Part shown: positions 1 to 6,712 of the stretch, one piece after another
Layout of the letters: every line of letters begins with the position of its first letter
Position numbering within the stretch: the stretch's first letter is position 1
Notes under the pieces: generated by a model
Databases searched by the model: none
The model's input: the letters and a program-made list of their open reading frames with translations, nothing else
What the model was told of the DNA's origin: nothing
Position numbers and translations under genes: made by a program
Assembly (NCBI GenBank): GCA_964365905.1
Contig: CAYIRQ010000041.1
Coordinates: 1-11,367 of the forward strand
Length of the DNA stretch: 11,367 nt
Direction: 5' to 3'
From: CAYIRQ01 sp964365905
GTDB lineage: Bacteria; Patescibacteriota; Gracilibacteria; Peribacterales; Peribacteraceae

Positions 1-628
1 CGAGTTGTCCTGCATAACCAATCGTTACTGCACTTCCGACGTTAGCCGGCAAATGAATTTGCCGGCTAACGTTCAGCGCCACAAACCTTCTGAGATCCAC
101 CGCATCCGGCTCGACGATGATGTTTTCCTCGGGCGCTCCCCACGATAGAAGTTCTTTTCGCATGGGAGATGTCAGGCAAATCACGAGTTTGCAGCGTCTG
201 CACCTCCGGACAAACAATTTCTTGTGGTATCTCGGCAACTTATGAAGCTCGAGAATCACAGGAATCTTGGTTGTGAGAAGCATCGGAAGGATTTCCGGCG
301 TGCGTGTGTAGAGGAGATCATATTTTCCTTCGAGAAGTTTGTGACGTGCGTAATGAAGATAGCTCCACGTCGTCAGGGAGAGACCAAGAAGACCCGGCGT
401 CAGACGGCAGGCGATCCCATCAAATGATGATGTGTATGTGAGCCTCACGCGTCGATCCACATCGTGGAATGTCCAGAAGTCGTTTTTCACGGGATTATCG
501 CATCTTTGTGGCGCGATGATTTCCACCTCATGTCCGAGCTTCACGAGCGCATCACAGACGCGCGCGACCTGATGGCCATGTGCACGTTCATTCGGGAGTC
601 GGACATTGGTGCAATAGGCAATACGCAT
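1..628 (-). CDS. GT4-family glycosyltransferase, N-terminal part (cut by left edge)
   Basis: I translated this by hand because it runs off the window edge. 209 codons are visible, starting MRIAYCTNVRLPNERAHGHQ. The MRIAY opening, a G-H-Q helix near residue 19, VEIIAP near residue 36, YDLLYTRTPE near residue 105 and ENIIVEPDAVDLRRF before the linker fit the N-terminal Rossmann domain of a GT-B (GT4) retaining glycosyltransferase. The visible part ends with IGYAGQL, the first strand of the C-terminal nucleotide-sugar domain. The donor-binding E-x7-E region lies outside the window. Such enzymes add sugars to lipid-linked or surface glycans in the cytoplasm; donor and acceptor cannot be read here. 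The start is the ATG at 626-628; another ATG 8 nt upstream is out of frame. No Shine-Dalgarno is seen. A perfect 34-bp palindrome at 39-72 lies in frame in the interdomain linker. Confidence 0.85.
   Translation of the reverse strand, partial: MRIAYCTNVRLPNERAHGHQVARVCDALVKLGHEVEIIAPQRCDNPVKNDFWTFHDVDRRVRLTYTSSFDGIACRLTPGLLGLSLTTWSYLHYARHKLLEGKYDLLYTRTPEILPMLLTTKIPVILELHKLPRYHKKLFVRRCRRCKLVICLTSPMRKELLSWGAPEENIIVEPDAVDLRRFVALNVSRQIHLPANVGSAVTIGYAGQL
39..72. repeat. Perfect 34-bp palindrome inside the GT4 gene
   Basis: Arms 39-54 (ACGTTAGCCGGCAAAT) and 57-72 are exact reverse complements, 16 bp each, around a 2-base centre (GA). The element lies in frame in the GT4 gene and encodes roughly LNVSRQIHLPANV, the linker between the two Rossmann domains. 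The reading frame is sound on both sides. A 16/16 match in coding sequence is not expected by chance. Confidence 0.9.
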
Positions 629-634
629 GCGGAC

Positions 635-640
635 ATTTAA
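635..640 (-). promoter_or_regulatory. Possible -10 box for the GT4 gene
   Basis: TTAAAT on the minus strand matches TATAAT at 4 of 6 positions and ends 6 nt before the GT4 ATG. No good -35 is seen. It is weak alone; the spacing matches other starts in the window. Confidence 0.3.
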
Positions 641-664
641 CAGTTGACTGTTGACATTGAACAG
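639..664. repeat. Heptamer repeat array, left arm
   Basis: On the plus strand the units read AACAGTT, GACTGTT, GACATTG, AACAG, a degenerate 7-bp periodicity. The array is inverted relative to the one at 698-725. Bases 641-655 pair with 709-723 at 13 of 15 positions, so the two arms could form the base of a long hairpin around the terminator at 667-693. Confidence 0.7.
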
Positions 665-666
665 GG

Positions 667-693
667 AAAAAACGAGAGAAGGCAGGCTTCTCT
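667..693 (-). terminator. Intrinsic terminator downstream of the methyltransferase gene
   Basis: Read on the minus strand, a 7-bp perfect stem (AGAGAAG/CTTCTCT, 5-nt loop) is followed after CG by six T residues (672 down to 667). It lies about 30 nt past the methyltransferase stop and before the GT4 gene, so it should end the upstream transcript and leave the GT4 gene to its own promoter. The stem is only moderately stable. Confidence 0.6.
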
Positions 694-697
694 GGTC

Positions 698-725
698 AAC
701 TGTCAATTGTAAACTGTCAACTGTC
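698..725. repeat. Heptamer repeat array, right arm
   Basis: On the minus strand four phased heptamers read GACAGTT, GACAGTT, TACAATT, GACAGTT. The first overlaps the TGA stop of the methyltransferase (724-726). The unit differs by one base from the heptamer at 7533-7559, so both arrays belong to one family. Confidence 0.85.
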
Positions 726-1659
726 AGCTTTGCTTCCGCGCGATCACTTCCATGGCATCAAAAAGGGTGATCGAGAACGGAAGAGATGATAGATGGAAGA
801 AGCGAAGCACTGCCTCGAGTTTCTTCGAGAAACCAGGGCTGAAATGTGTCAGCCTGCTTGCCCAATACCCAAGCGTGAACGTGCGTCGGTAGGAGCGAAG
901 CCTCAGGACTTCAAAGCCATGTCGCTCAAGGAGGCGTCGCATCGGCGCACGTGAGAAATATGTGAGGTGGAGCGGATTGATCCCCCACCAGCGCGCGCCA
1001 AAGATCCGGGCAGTGATGCCGCCGATATCGGGGGTCGTGATGTAGAGGAGGCCATGGGGCTTGAGAAGTACGTGAATGCGGTCGAGGAGTTTTCCCGGAT
1101 CAGGATCATGTTCGATGTAATCGAGGAGTGTGACAACATCGAAATTCCCGGGCTTTCCGGGAAAGGAAAATACCGTTCCCTCATGCGCGTCAGTAATCCC
1201 CCGCTCCTTCGTGCGACGAATCGCCCAGGAACTCACATCGATCCCGGCTACTTGCCATCCCAGTTCTTTTGCTTCGACTAAAAATAATCCCGTTGCACAG
1301 CCAACATCCAAAAGCGAAACAGGATGTGTGCGTAGATGCTGCGTAATGCGTTTGAGATCATGACGAAATGTAAGCCTGCGACTCACATCTTCGCTGTCAT
1401 AGACCGCATCTTTCATATTTTTGTAGAGAGCCTCAAGCTCGGCCTCAGAGAGCTGCCAATCGGAGAAGATGAACCCACATCGCGCGCACTTCCAGAGATC
1501 CCAGCACGTGCGCAGTTGCTCCTCTGTAATCCGATACTGCTCGGGCTTATCTGTGTTTTTTGCTTTGAGAAACAGAATGACAGGTGACTCTCCGCAAGAA
1601 GGACAAGGGCCTACGAATCCCCCGTTCTCATCCCTGCGAACGCGCGAAGAAGGCATCAT
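724..1659 (-). CDS. Class I SAM-dependent methyltransferase with N-terminal zinc ribbon
   Basis: The protein has 311 residues. Two CxxC pairs (C19/C22 in CPSC and C58/C61 in CARC) form a likely zinc ribbon of the kind found in front of sugar- and natural-product methyltransferases. The Rossmann core follows: motif I LDVGCATG at about 117-124, the acidic D141 after strand 2, VVTLLDYIEHDPDP at about 175-188, and LLKPHGLLYITTPD at about 198-211. The C-terminal HLTYFSRAPMRRLLERHGF is typical of the Methyltransf_23-like enzymes of glycan clusters. It probably methylates a sugar or glycan, but the acceptor atom (O, N or C) cannot be told. The ATG overlaps the stop of the upstream membrane protein gene (ATGA at 1656-1659), so the two are co-transcribed and likely translationally coupled. 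A terminator follows the gene. Confidence 0.88.
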   Translation of the reverse strand: MMPSSRVRRDENGGFVGPCPSCGESPVILFLKAKNTDKPEQYRITEEQLRTCWDLWKCARCGFIFSDWQLSEAELEALYKNMKDAVYDSEDVSRRLTFRHDLKRITQHLRTHPVSLLDVGCATGLFLVEAKELGWQVAGIDVSSWAIRRTKERGITDAHEGTVFSFPGKPGNFDVVTLLDYIEHDPDPGKLLDRIHVLLKPHGLLYITTPDIGGITARIFGARWWGINPLHLTYFSRAPMRRLLERHGFEVLRLRSYRRTFTLGYWASRLTHFSPGFSKKLEAVLRFFHLSSLPFSITLFDAMEVIARKQS

Positions 1660-3266
1660 TCACGAACAGGGAAGCGCCACAAACTCCAACCATCTCCCTG
1701 CTCCATGATTTCAATTCCCGGAAGTGTTGGCCGTGCATTCGGTCGAAGTCTCTCATTCCAGAGAATCAGGGAAACGTTGTAACGTCTCAGTGCTTCACTC
1801 GGATCCTTGAGAATCGGCGCACAGACATTCTCAAAGAACTTTGCGCGCTCGGCAATCTTCTCCGGCTCTTTTCGTTCGACAACTTCACTCCCGAGCCATG
1901 TAAAATCAGGGCCAGAAGGCTCAAAGAATTCGGAGAGACAGTATCGCTCCGCATATTCCTCATTACGGATGAAGAGGTGTTTGATGTAGGCGGTGTAGAC
2001 GACGTCATCATCGGTCCACGCAGTGACCATATGCGCGGAAACCTTGTCCGTGAGAACGGTTTCGCGTTTCCCGTCGTCCAGCAACGTGAGCGCAGGCTTC
2101 AAATGCTGTATGTCACGAACGTAGTACTCCCCTCGTGCAATGTCCCATGCAGATCGATAGTCCCAGATGCCCGCAAGGAGAAAGAGAGTTCCGATGAGAG
2201 TGATAGGTATTCGAAGCCAGGAATTCTTTCCAAGCTCCCATGCAAAAGCAGTTGCAAGGAGAGCACTGAGAGCCACAAAGGGGTAATAGTGACTCGAGAA
2301 AGATAAAATGAATCCGTGGATCAGGTTTTGATGCATCGCCGTGAATGCCGCGAAAACTGCAGCGAGCGGAAAGATCCACGACGAATCTTGCCTGCGTTTC
2401 CAGGCGAGCAGAGTGGAACTGATAAGAAGGCCAAAGAGGAGCAGCGCCCGTACGGGCGACTCAACGCCGCGTGAATGAATGAGCGTGCTCCGGAAGGCCG
2501 TCACCGAAAAGTTGGGATCAGATCGAGAGGCCGTGATGAGATGGAAGAAGAATGGAGAAGCAACGATGATTGTCACAGCGGCGACGAGGAGCAATGTTCG
2601 AATGCTCCCCTTCTTCTCCTCGGAAGTAGGTTGAAAGAATTGGAACACGAAGAAAAAGAAAGTAAAAGCCCAAAGGTAGGTGTAACTCCAGAAGTAGATA
2701 TGCGGGGCGATTCCAAGCACAATGCCAGATCCGAGAATCCAAGGGAATGTTCGTTCCTTCCGGGCTTTGAAGAGAAGCAGCAGCGCGAGAATCGTGAATG
2801 GAAGGCTGAGTGACATGTTGACCGGCTTCTGGAGCGGACCGAGGAAAGTGAGAATGTACAAAAAGCCCCAAAAGAGAGCGTATGCATCGGGAAGTGGAAG
2901 AAGACGCAGGAGTCTAACAAGGGGAAAGACGACGAGCGGGGTGAGGAGCACGGTGAGAAGAAGTATGACCTGCGGTGCATGAAACCCCGTCCATCCAAAG
3001 AGAATGCCGACGAGGAGTTCGACGAGCGCAGGTGCGCTGCTTTTTGCAACTGTCTCACCCCCTGTCACCCCATTCCCCACTTCACCGTAACGACCGAGGA
3101 GCGCCGCTTTGACTCTCGCATGGTAATGCCCGTCGTCCGTCGTGACGATCCGGATGAGCGCCTGGGGCTTCTCGCGAACGGCATTGATGCCGTGCGGCAG
3201 CGCAAAGAGCGCCGCAAGGAGAAGGGCAGCCGCCATTTGAAAGCGAAAGAGGGCTCTCGTCGTCAT
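1656..3266 (-). CDS. Polytopic membrane protein, GT-C glycosyltransferase-like (paralog 1)
   Basis: I start this at the ATG 3264-3266 (MTTRALFRFQMAAALLL), giving 536 residues. The longer open frame to 3359 would add an Arg-rich, unlikely stretch antisense to the neighbouring GT2. An N-terminal membrane helix is followed by a first external loop with TTDDGHYHARVKAAL (about 42-56), then many hydrophobic helices and a soluble C-terminal domain of about 150 residues ending in a W-rich segment. Asp pairs plus Y-H-x-R in the first external loop resemble GT-C enzymes such as STT3/PMT, which take sugars from polyprenyl-phosphate donors outside the membrane. The protein is clearly homologous to 4010-5683: both share VLTD, YAERYCLSE/MAERYCLSE, HQN-I/L-HG, SSH and VESP/VESA motifs. 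The GT-C assignment is inferred from topology and motif; membership of a named family is not certain. Confidence 0.75.
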   Translation of the reverse strand: MTTRALFRFQMAAALLLAALFALPHGINAVREKPQALIRIVTTDDGHYHARVKAALLGRYGEVGNGVTGGETVAKSSAPALVELLVGILFGWTGFHAPQVILLLTVLLTPLVVFPLVRLLRLLPLPDAYALFWGFLYILTFLGPLQKPVNMSLSLPFTILALLLLFKARKERTFPWILGSGIVLGIAPHIYFWSYTYLWAFTFFFFVFQFFQPTSEEKKGSIRTLLLVAAVTIIVASPFFFHLITASRSDPNFSVTAFRSTLIHSRGVESPVRALLLFGLLISSTLLAWKRRQDSSWIFPLAAVFAAFTAMHQNLIHGFILSFSSHYYPFVALSALLATAFAWELGKNSWLRIPITLIGTLFLLAGIWDYRSAWDIARGEYYVRDIQHLKPALTLLDDGKRETVLTDKVSAHMVTAWTDDDVVYTAYIKHLFIRNEEYAERYCLSEFFEPSGPDFTWLGSEVVERKEPEKIAERAKFFENVCAPILKDPSEALRRYNVSLILWNERLRPNARPTLPGIEIMEQGDGWSLWRFPVRE

Positions 3267-3275
3267 CGAAACCAC

Positions 3276-3281
3276 TTTATA
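3276..3281 (-). promoter_or_regulatory. -10 box (TATAAA) for membrane protein 1
   Basis: TATAAA on the minus strand ends 9 nt before the ATG at 3266, leaving a leader of 2-3 nt at most. It overlaps the plus-strand TATACT, so the 23-bp gap between the divergent genes would hold one bidirectional promoter core. No convincing -35 is seen. Confidence 0.45.
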
Positions 3282-3283
3282 CT
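3278..3283 (+). promoter_or_regulatory. -10 box (TATACT) for the DPM1-like GT2
   Basis: TATACT on the plus strand ends 6 nt before the GTG start at 3290. A normal initiation distance places +1 at or next to the G of GTG, giving a leaderless message. No -35 is recognised. Confidence 0.45.
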
Positions 3284-3289
3284 TGCTCC

Positions 3290-4027
3290 GTGCTCCACGG
3301 AAAGAAGATCGTTGTCGTGATGCCCGCCTACAATGCGGCGCAGACGCTCGTTGCGACACACAGAGCTATCCCCCACGACTTCGTGGATGAGGTCATCCTC
3401 GTGGACGACGGCAGCGCCGATAATACGGCAGAGATTTCCCGGGACCTCGGGATTACAACCATCGTGCATGCCGAAAATCGCGGGTATGGAGCGAATCAGA
3501 AAACGTGTTATCGGGCGGCGATCGCAAGCAAGGCCGACGTCGTCGCCATGCTGCATCCCGATTACCAGTACGACCCGCGCCTCCTCCTTGCGATGATCTC
3601 GATGATCATCGACGGACCGTTCGATGTCGTCATCGGTTCCCGCATTCTCGGAGGGGAAGCACGGCGGCGGGGCATGCCCCTCTGGAAGTACATCGCCAAT
3701 CGCGCTCTCACGATGTTCCAGAACCTGCTCCTCGGGGCGCATCTCTCGGAGTACCACACGGGATATCGGGCGTTCTCCCGTCGCGTCCTCGAAGCGCTGC
3801 CCTTCGAGCGGAACGACGATGACTTCGCGTTCGATAATGAGATCCTCGCGCAGATTCATCTCAAGGGATTCCGCATCGGAGAACTCTCCTGTCCCGCGAA
3901 GTACTTCCCGGAAGCATCCAGCATCAACTTCCGGAGGAGTGTGGAGTATGGCTTCGGCGTGCTCCGCGTCTCCCTCCTTGGTTTTCTCCACCGCGCGGGT
4001 CTCTTTTCTTCAAAGCTTTTCCGGTAA
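3290..4027 (+). CDS. GT2 glycosyltransferase, dolichol/polyprenyl-phosphate sugar synthase-like (DPM1-like)
   Basis: The protein has 245 residues and a GTG start. The GT-A core of family GT2 is clear: KIVVVMPAYNAAQTL at about 6-20, VDDGSADNT at 38-46, NRGYGANQ at 63-70, the metal/nucleotide motif MLHPDYQYDP at 87-96 in place of the usual D-x-D-L-Q, GSR near 116-118 and the acceptor-side HTGYRAFS at about 156-163. There is no C-terminal membrane anchor. This fits single-domain DPM1-type synthases, which transfer a sugar from a nucleotide donor to polyprenyl phosphate on the cytoplasmic face. The gene lies between two paralogous GT-C-like membrane protein genes on the other strand: divergent from one (23 bp) and overlapping the tail of the other by 18 bp. 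The natural inference is that it makes the lipid-linked sugar those proteins use. The sugar is not known. Confidence 0.85.
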   Translation: MLHGKKIVVVMPAYNAAQTLVATHRAIPHDFVDEVILVDDGSADNTAEISRDLGITTIVHAENRGYGANQKTCYRAAIASKADVVAMLHPDYQYDPRLLLAMISMIIDGPFDVVIGSRILGGEARRRGMPLWKYIANRALTMFQNLLLGAHLSEYHTGYRAFSRRVLEALPFERNDDDFAFDNEILAQIHLKGFRIGELSCPAKYFPEASSINFRRSVEYGFGVLRVSLLGFLHRAGLFSSKLFR

Positions 4028-5683
4028 GAGTTCGAAGAGCGCCCAGTTCTCCGAAGCTGCAACGATCTTGAGAGGAAAATGGTGCTGTGTCACATTCCAA
4101 CGCTCTTTGATCGCATAGTTCCAAAGAACGTGTGTGACTCCGTACTTCCGAAGCGATGCTTCGGGATCTGCCCTGACACGGGCGCATGCGGCATCCACAA
4201 GTTCCTTTTCTTTCGCGCGTATCGCAGGGGAATCCAAAGTCGCGTTATATTCCATGTAGAGCGCGCGGTGGGACCGCGGCGGATCCATCGAGAAGAGTTC
4301 TTCACTGAGGCAGTACCGCTCCGCCATCTCTTCGTCGGAAATGAGGAGGAATCGCATGTGCGTCGTGTAAAGGATCGCTTCATCTGTGAATGCGGTAATC
4401 ACTCTGCCGGTGTAGCTATCCGTGAGAACGACATCCCGTGTACCATTTTCGGAAAGAATCACGATCGGGGGAGCTAAGTGCTGGTCGCGGAGGTGCGCTT
4501 CCTGCGGAAATGCGCCCGGAAAGAAAAACTTGTATCCCGGAAGATAATCCTTGGCCGCGCCCGCAAGGAAGAGGAAAGAGATTCCAAGGATAACGAATCG
4601 CTGAAGAAGTGGTGTCGGCCGGAGGAGAACGTATAAACCGACGACAAGAGTGACGAGCGTGAAATGCGGCTCAAAGTGCGAACTAAACATGAGGAGCGTG
4701 CCATGAAGAATGTTCTGATGGAGGGCAAGGAAGACGCCAAGGAGGAGCGCGAGGAGCGCGCGATATTCAAAACGGCCACGCTCCTTCGGAAAGAGTGAAA
4801 GAAAGATTCCAAACTCAAGGAGAAGGAGGGCACTTCGTGGCGCAGACTCCACCATGCGCGTATGAAGAAACCCGCCACGGAACGTCATCTGCTCGGCAAA
4901 TGGATGTGAGAATGTTTCGAGCGTCTTCAGGGCAAAGGGAATCGCGAGGAGAATGGTGAGAGCTGCGGCAACGACAAACGGAGCGGGATGTTTTCTCACG
5001 ACACTTTCTTTCCCCTGTGCGAAAATATCAATGAGGAGCGCGCTCCCCGCAGTCGCCCACACAAAGGTCCAATGCCAGAAATAGAGATAGGGAAGGAGTG
5101 AGAAGAGGAGGCCGGTGAGAATCGCAAAAATCCAGGAAGGCGTTCGCCAAAGATGCAGGAATGAAAGAAGCGCGGCGAACGCCGGAACGAAACTCCATCC
5201 CGGGTGCATGACGCGCGCGATGACGTGAAAGAGGATGCCAATGTAGACAGTGGTTCCAAAAAGCGCCCACGGCTCCGGAAATCCAAGTGTGCGGAAAAGG
5301 AGGAAAAGAAGGAGAACGTTTACGAAGACAAAAAATGGCGTGATGCCTACCGCGAGCGCAGGCGCGCGCAACCCGGTCCAGCGGAAGAGCGTCCCGACGA
5401 TCATTTCCATCCCTGCGATCTGGCCCCCCTCAATGCCGGATCCCACGGGGGTGATGGCATTATCGGCCTCTTCCGGATGTCCCGAGAGAGCGCGTTCGAG
5501 GCGGCTCTCGTAGTTCCCATAGTCCTTATCGCGGATCACCGTGAGTCCCTGAAATCCGGGCTGGAAGGAGTGGAGAACGTACGGAAAGAACGAAAGAAGA
5601 GCGAAAAAGAGGGCAAGCAGGAGCTGCTTCGGGGCGCGGAAATGTCGTATGATGGAAACGATGCGTGCAATCTTCGAGAACAT
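4010..5683 (-). CDS. Polytopic membrane protein, GT-C glycosyltransferase-like (paralog 2)
   Basis: I start this at the ATG 5681-5683 (MFSKIARIVSIIRHFRAPKQ), giving 557 residues. The open frame continues to 5788, but that part is antisense to the Gfo/Idh start and has no membrane-protein character. A basic N-terminus precedes the first helix (about 19-38). The first external loop carries RDKDYGNYESRLERAL (about 51-66), the counterpart of TTDDGHYHAR in paralog 1, though the His pair is replaced by Asn and Glu. Some ten further hydrophobic helices follow, then a C-terminal soluble domain with VVLTDSYTGR, MAERYCLSEELF and YGVTHVLWNYAI. A GT-C-type transferase using polyprenyl-phosphate sugars is the best guess. 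Different loop residues suggest the paralogs may differ in acceptor or donor. The tail overlaps the DPM1-like gene by 18 bp. Confidence 0.75.
   Translation of the reverse strand: MFSKIARIVSIIRHFRAPKQLLLALFFALLSFFPYVLHSFQPGFQGLTVIRDKDYGNYESRLERALSGHPEEADNAITPVGSGIEGGQIAGMEMIVGTLFRWTGLRAPALAVGITPFFVFVNVLLLFLLFRTLGFPEPWALFGTTVYIGILFHVIARVMHPGWSFVPAFAALLSFLHLWRTPSWIFAILTGLLFSLLPYLYFWHWTFVWATAGSALLIDIFAQGKESVVRKHPAPFVVAAALTILLAIPFALKTLETFSHPFAEQMTFRGGFLHTRMVESAPRSALLLLEFGIFLSLFPKERGRFEYRALLALLLGVFLALHQNILHGTLLMFSSHFEPHFTLVTLVVGLYVLLRPTPLLQRFVILGISFLFLAGAAKDYLPGYKFFFPGAFPQEAHLRDQHLAPPIVILSENGTRDVVLTDSYTGRVITAFTDEAILYTTHMRFLLISDEEMAERYCLSEELFSMDPPRSHRALYMEYNATLDSPAIRAKEKELVDAACARVRADPEASLRKYGVTHVLWNYAIKERWNVTQHHFPLKIVAASENWALFELLPEKL
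5648..5653 (+). promoter_or_regulatory. Weak -10 candidate (TATGAT) for the Gfo/Idh gene
   Basis: TATGAT matches TATAAT at 5 of 6 positions and lies 36 nt upstream of the ATG at 5690, inside the opposite gene. No -35 or Shine-Dalgarno supports it. It is the only plausible candidate close by. Confidence 0.2.
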
Positions 5684-5689
5684 TTCTGC

Positions 5690-6712
5690 ATGAGTGTAGC
5701 ACCTGTCACGATCGGCATCGTGGGCCTGGGATACTGGGGCCCCAATGTGCTTCGAAACTTCGCGGCGCTCCCTGACTGCACCGTGCAATATGGTTGCGAC
5801 ATGCGCGAGGAGGCGCTCGCAGCGCTTCGCAGGAAATTCCCGACAATCACCTTCACGCAGAAGTACGACGATCTGCTGCGTGACGCTTCACTGGAAGCCG
5901 TCGTCATCGCGACGCCGACTGCGAGTCACTACCCGCTCGCAAAGGAGGCTCTCGAAGCGGGGAAGCACATTCTCATCGAGAAGCCGATGACGGGAACGGT
6001 CGCAGAGGCGGAAGAGCTCGTGAAACTGGCGGAGAGAAAAAATCTCCAGCTCCTCGTCGATCACACGTTCGTCTACACAGGCGCCGTACGAAAAATCCGT
6101 GATCTCGTACGGAGCGGCGAGATCGGTGAGCTGCACTACTTCGATTCGACGCGCATCAACCTCGGTCTCATTCAGAAAGACACGAACGTGCTCTGGGACC
6201 TTGCCATCCACGATCTCTCCATTCTGAGCGTCTTGACCGATCTCGCAACGCTCACCAGCCTCTACGCGCATGGCAGCACGCATTACACGAAGCAGCAGGA
6301 GCTCGCGCATCTCCACATGACGTTCCGGAGCGGATTCGAAGCACATATTCACGTGAGCTGGCTTTCCCCCGTGAAAATCCGGCAAACGATCATCGGCGGA
6401 TCGAAGAAAATGATTTTGTACGACGACACGCATCCTTCGGAAAAAATCCGCATCTATGACAAAGGCGTGCACTTCGAGGAGCTTGTGGAATCGAATCGTC
6501 CGGATCCATTCTTCCCGGTCTACAGAAGCGGCGACATTCTCATCCCAAAGGTGGAAAATCCCGAAGCCCTCCGCATCGAAGCGGAACACTTTCTGCGGTG
6601 CATCCGTGGCAAAGAGAAGCCGCGAGTTTCCGGGGAGGACGGCGCTGCGATCGTGCGCATCCTCACGCTTGCCAATCAATCCATGGCGGAACGACGTCCT
6701 CTGAATTTCTGA
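5690..6712 (+). CDS. Gfo/Idh/MocA-family nucleotide-sugar dehydrogenase (WlbA-like)
   Basis: The protein has 340 residues from ATG 5690 (MSVAPVTIGIVGLGYWG). The dinucleotide-binding GLGYWG motif (G12, G14, G17) opens an N-terminal Rossmann domain. ATPTASHYPLAKEAL follows at about 74-88, then the family signature LIEKPM (E97-K98-P99; the Lys is the usual catalytic base). The C-terminal domain has DHTFVYTGAVRKI at about 124-136, YFDSTRINLG at about 150-159 and VLWDLAIHDLSI at 167-178, where H174 is the usual partner of the Lys. This DST-R-N-LG / WDL-x-HD pattern resembles WlbA-type enzymes that oxidise C3 of UDP-GlcNAc-derived sugars ahead of an aminotransferase. A DegT-type aminotransferase and an acetyltransferase lie 3 kb away and support that role. 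The start codon is only 6 bp from the divergent ATG of membrane protein 2. A longer frame reaches back to 5204 but is antisense to that gene. Confidence 0.87.
   Translation: MSVAPVTIGIVGLGYWGPNVLRNFAALPDCTVQYGCDMREEALAALRRKFPTITFTQKYDDLLRDASLEAVVIATPTASHYPLAKEALEAGKHILIEKPMTGTVAEAEELVKLAERKNLQLLVDHTFVYTGAVRKIRDLVRSGEIGELHYFDSTRINLGLIQKDTNVLWDLAIHDLSILSVLTDLATLTSLYAHGSTHYTKQQELAHLHMTFRSGFEAHIHVSWLSPVKIRQTIIGGSKKMILYDDTHPSEKIRIYDKGVHFEELVESNRPDPFFPVYRSGDILIPKVENPEALRIEAEHFLRCIRGKEKPRVSGEDGAAIVRILTLANQSMAERRPLNF
5693..5701 (-). promoter_or_regulatory. Extended -10 (TGCTACACT) for membrane protein 2
   Basis: On the minus strand TGC precedes TACACT (5698-5693), which ends 9 nt before the ATG at 5683, the same spacing as at paralog 1. 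The TGn extension could explain the missing -35. The site lies inside the first codons of the Gfo/Idh gene. Confidence 0.45.

Noticed and set aside
39..72. Integron attC-like site (GTTAGCC…GGCTAAC)
   Set aside because: The core does not fit GTTRRRY, the spacer is far too short and there is no integrase or cassette structure.
1584..2306. 240-residue open frame on the plus strand
   Set aside because: It is antisense to the methyltransferase/membrane protein pair, with no membrane or enzyme features.
3263..3991. 242-residue open frame on the minus strand
   Set aside because: It is the antisense shadow of the clear DPM1-like GT2, with no recognisable domain.
4148..4164. Hairpin CCGAAGC-GAT-GCTTCGG resembling a repeat unit
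   Set aside because: It lies in the conserved DPEASLRKYGV region of membrane protein 2, which matches DPSEALRRYNV in its paralog; the dyad is best explained by codon choice.
5204..5689. Long N-terminal extension of the Gfo/Idh frame
   Set aside because: It is antisense to the membrane protein 2 gene and reads as highly charged, low-complexity sequence; the family starts at MSVAPVTIGIVG.
5888..6679. 263-residue open frame on the minus strand
   Set aside because: It is antisense to the Gfo/Idh gene, whose motifs are unmistakable.
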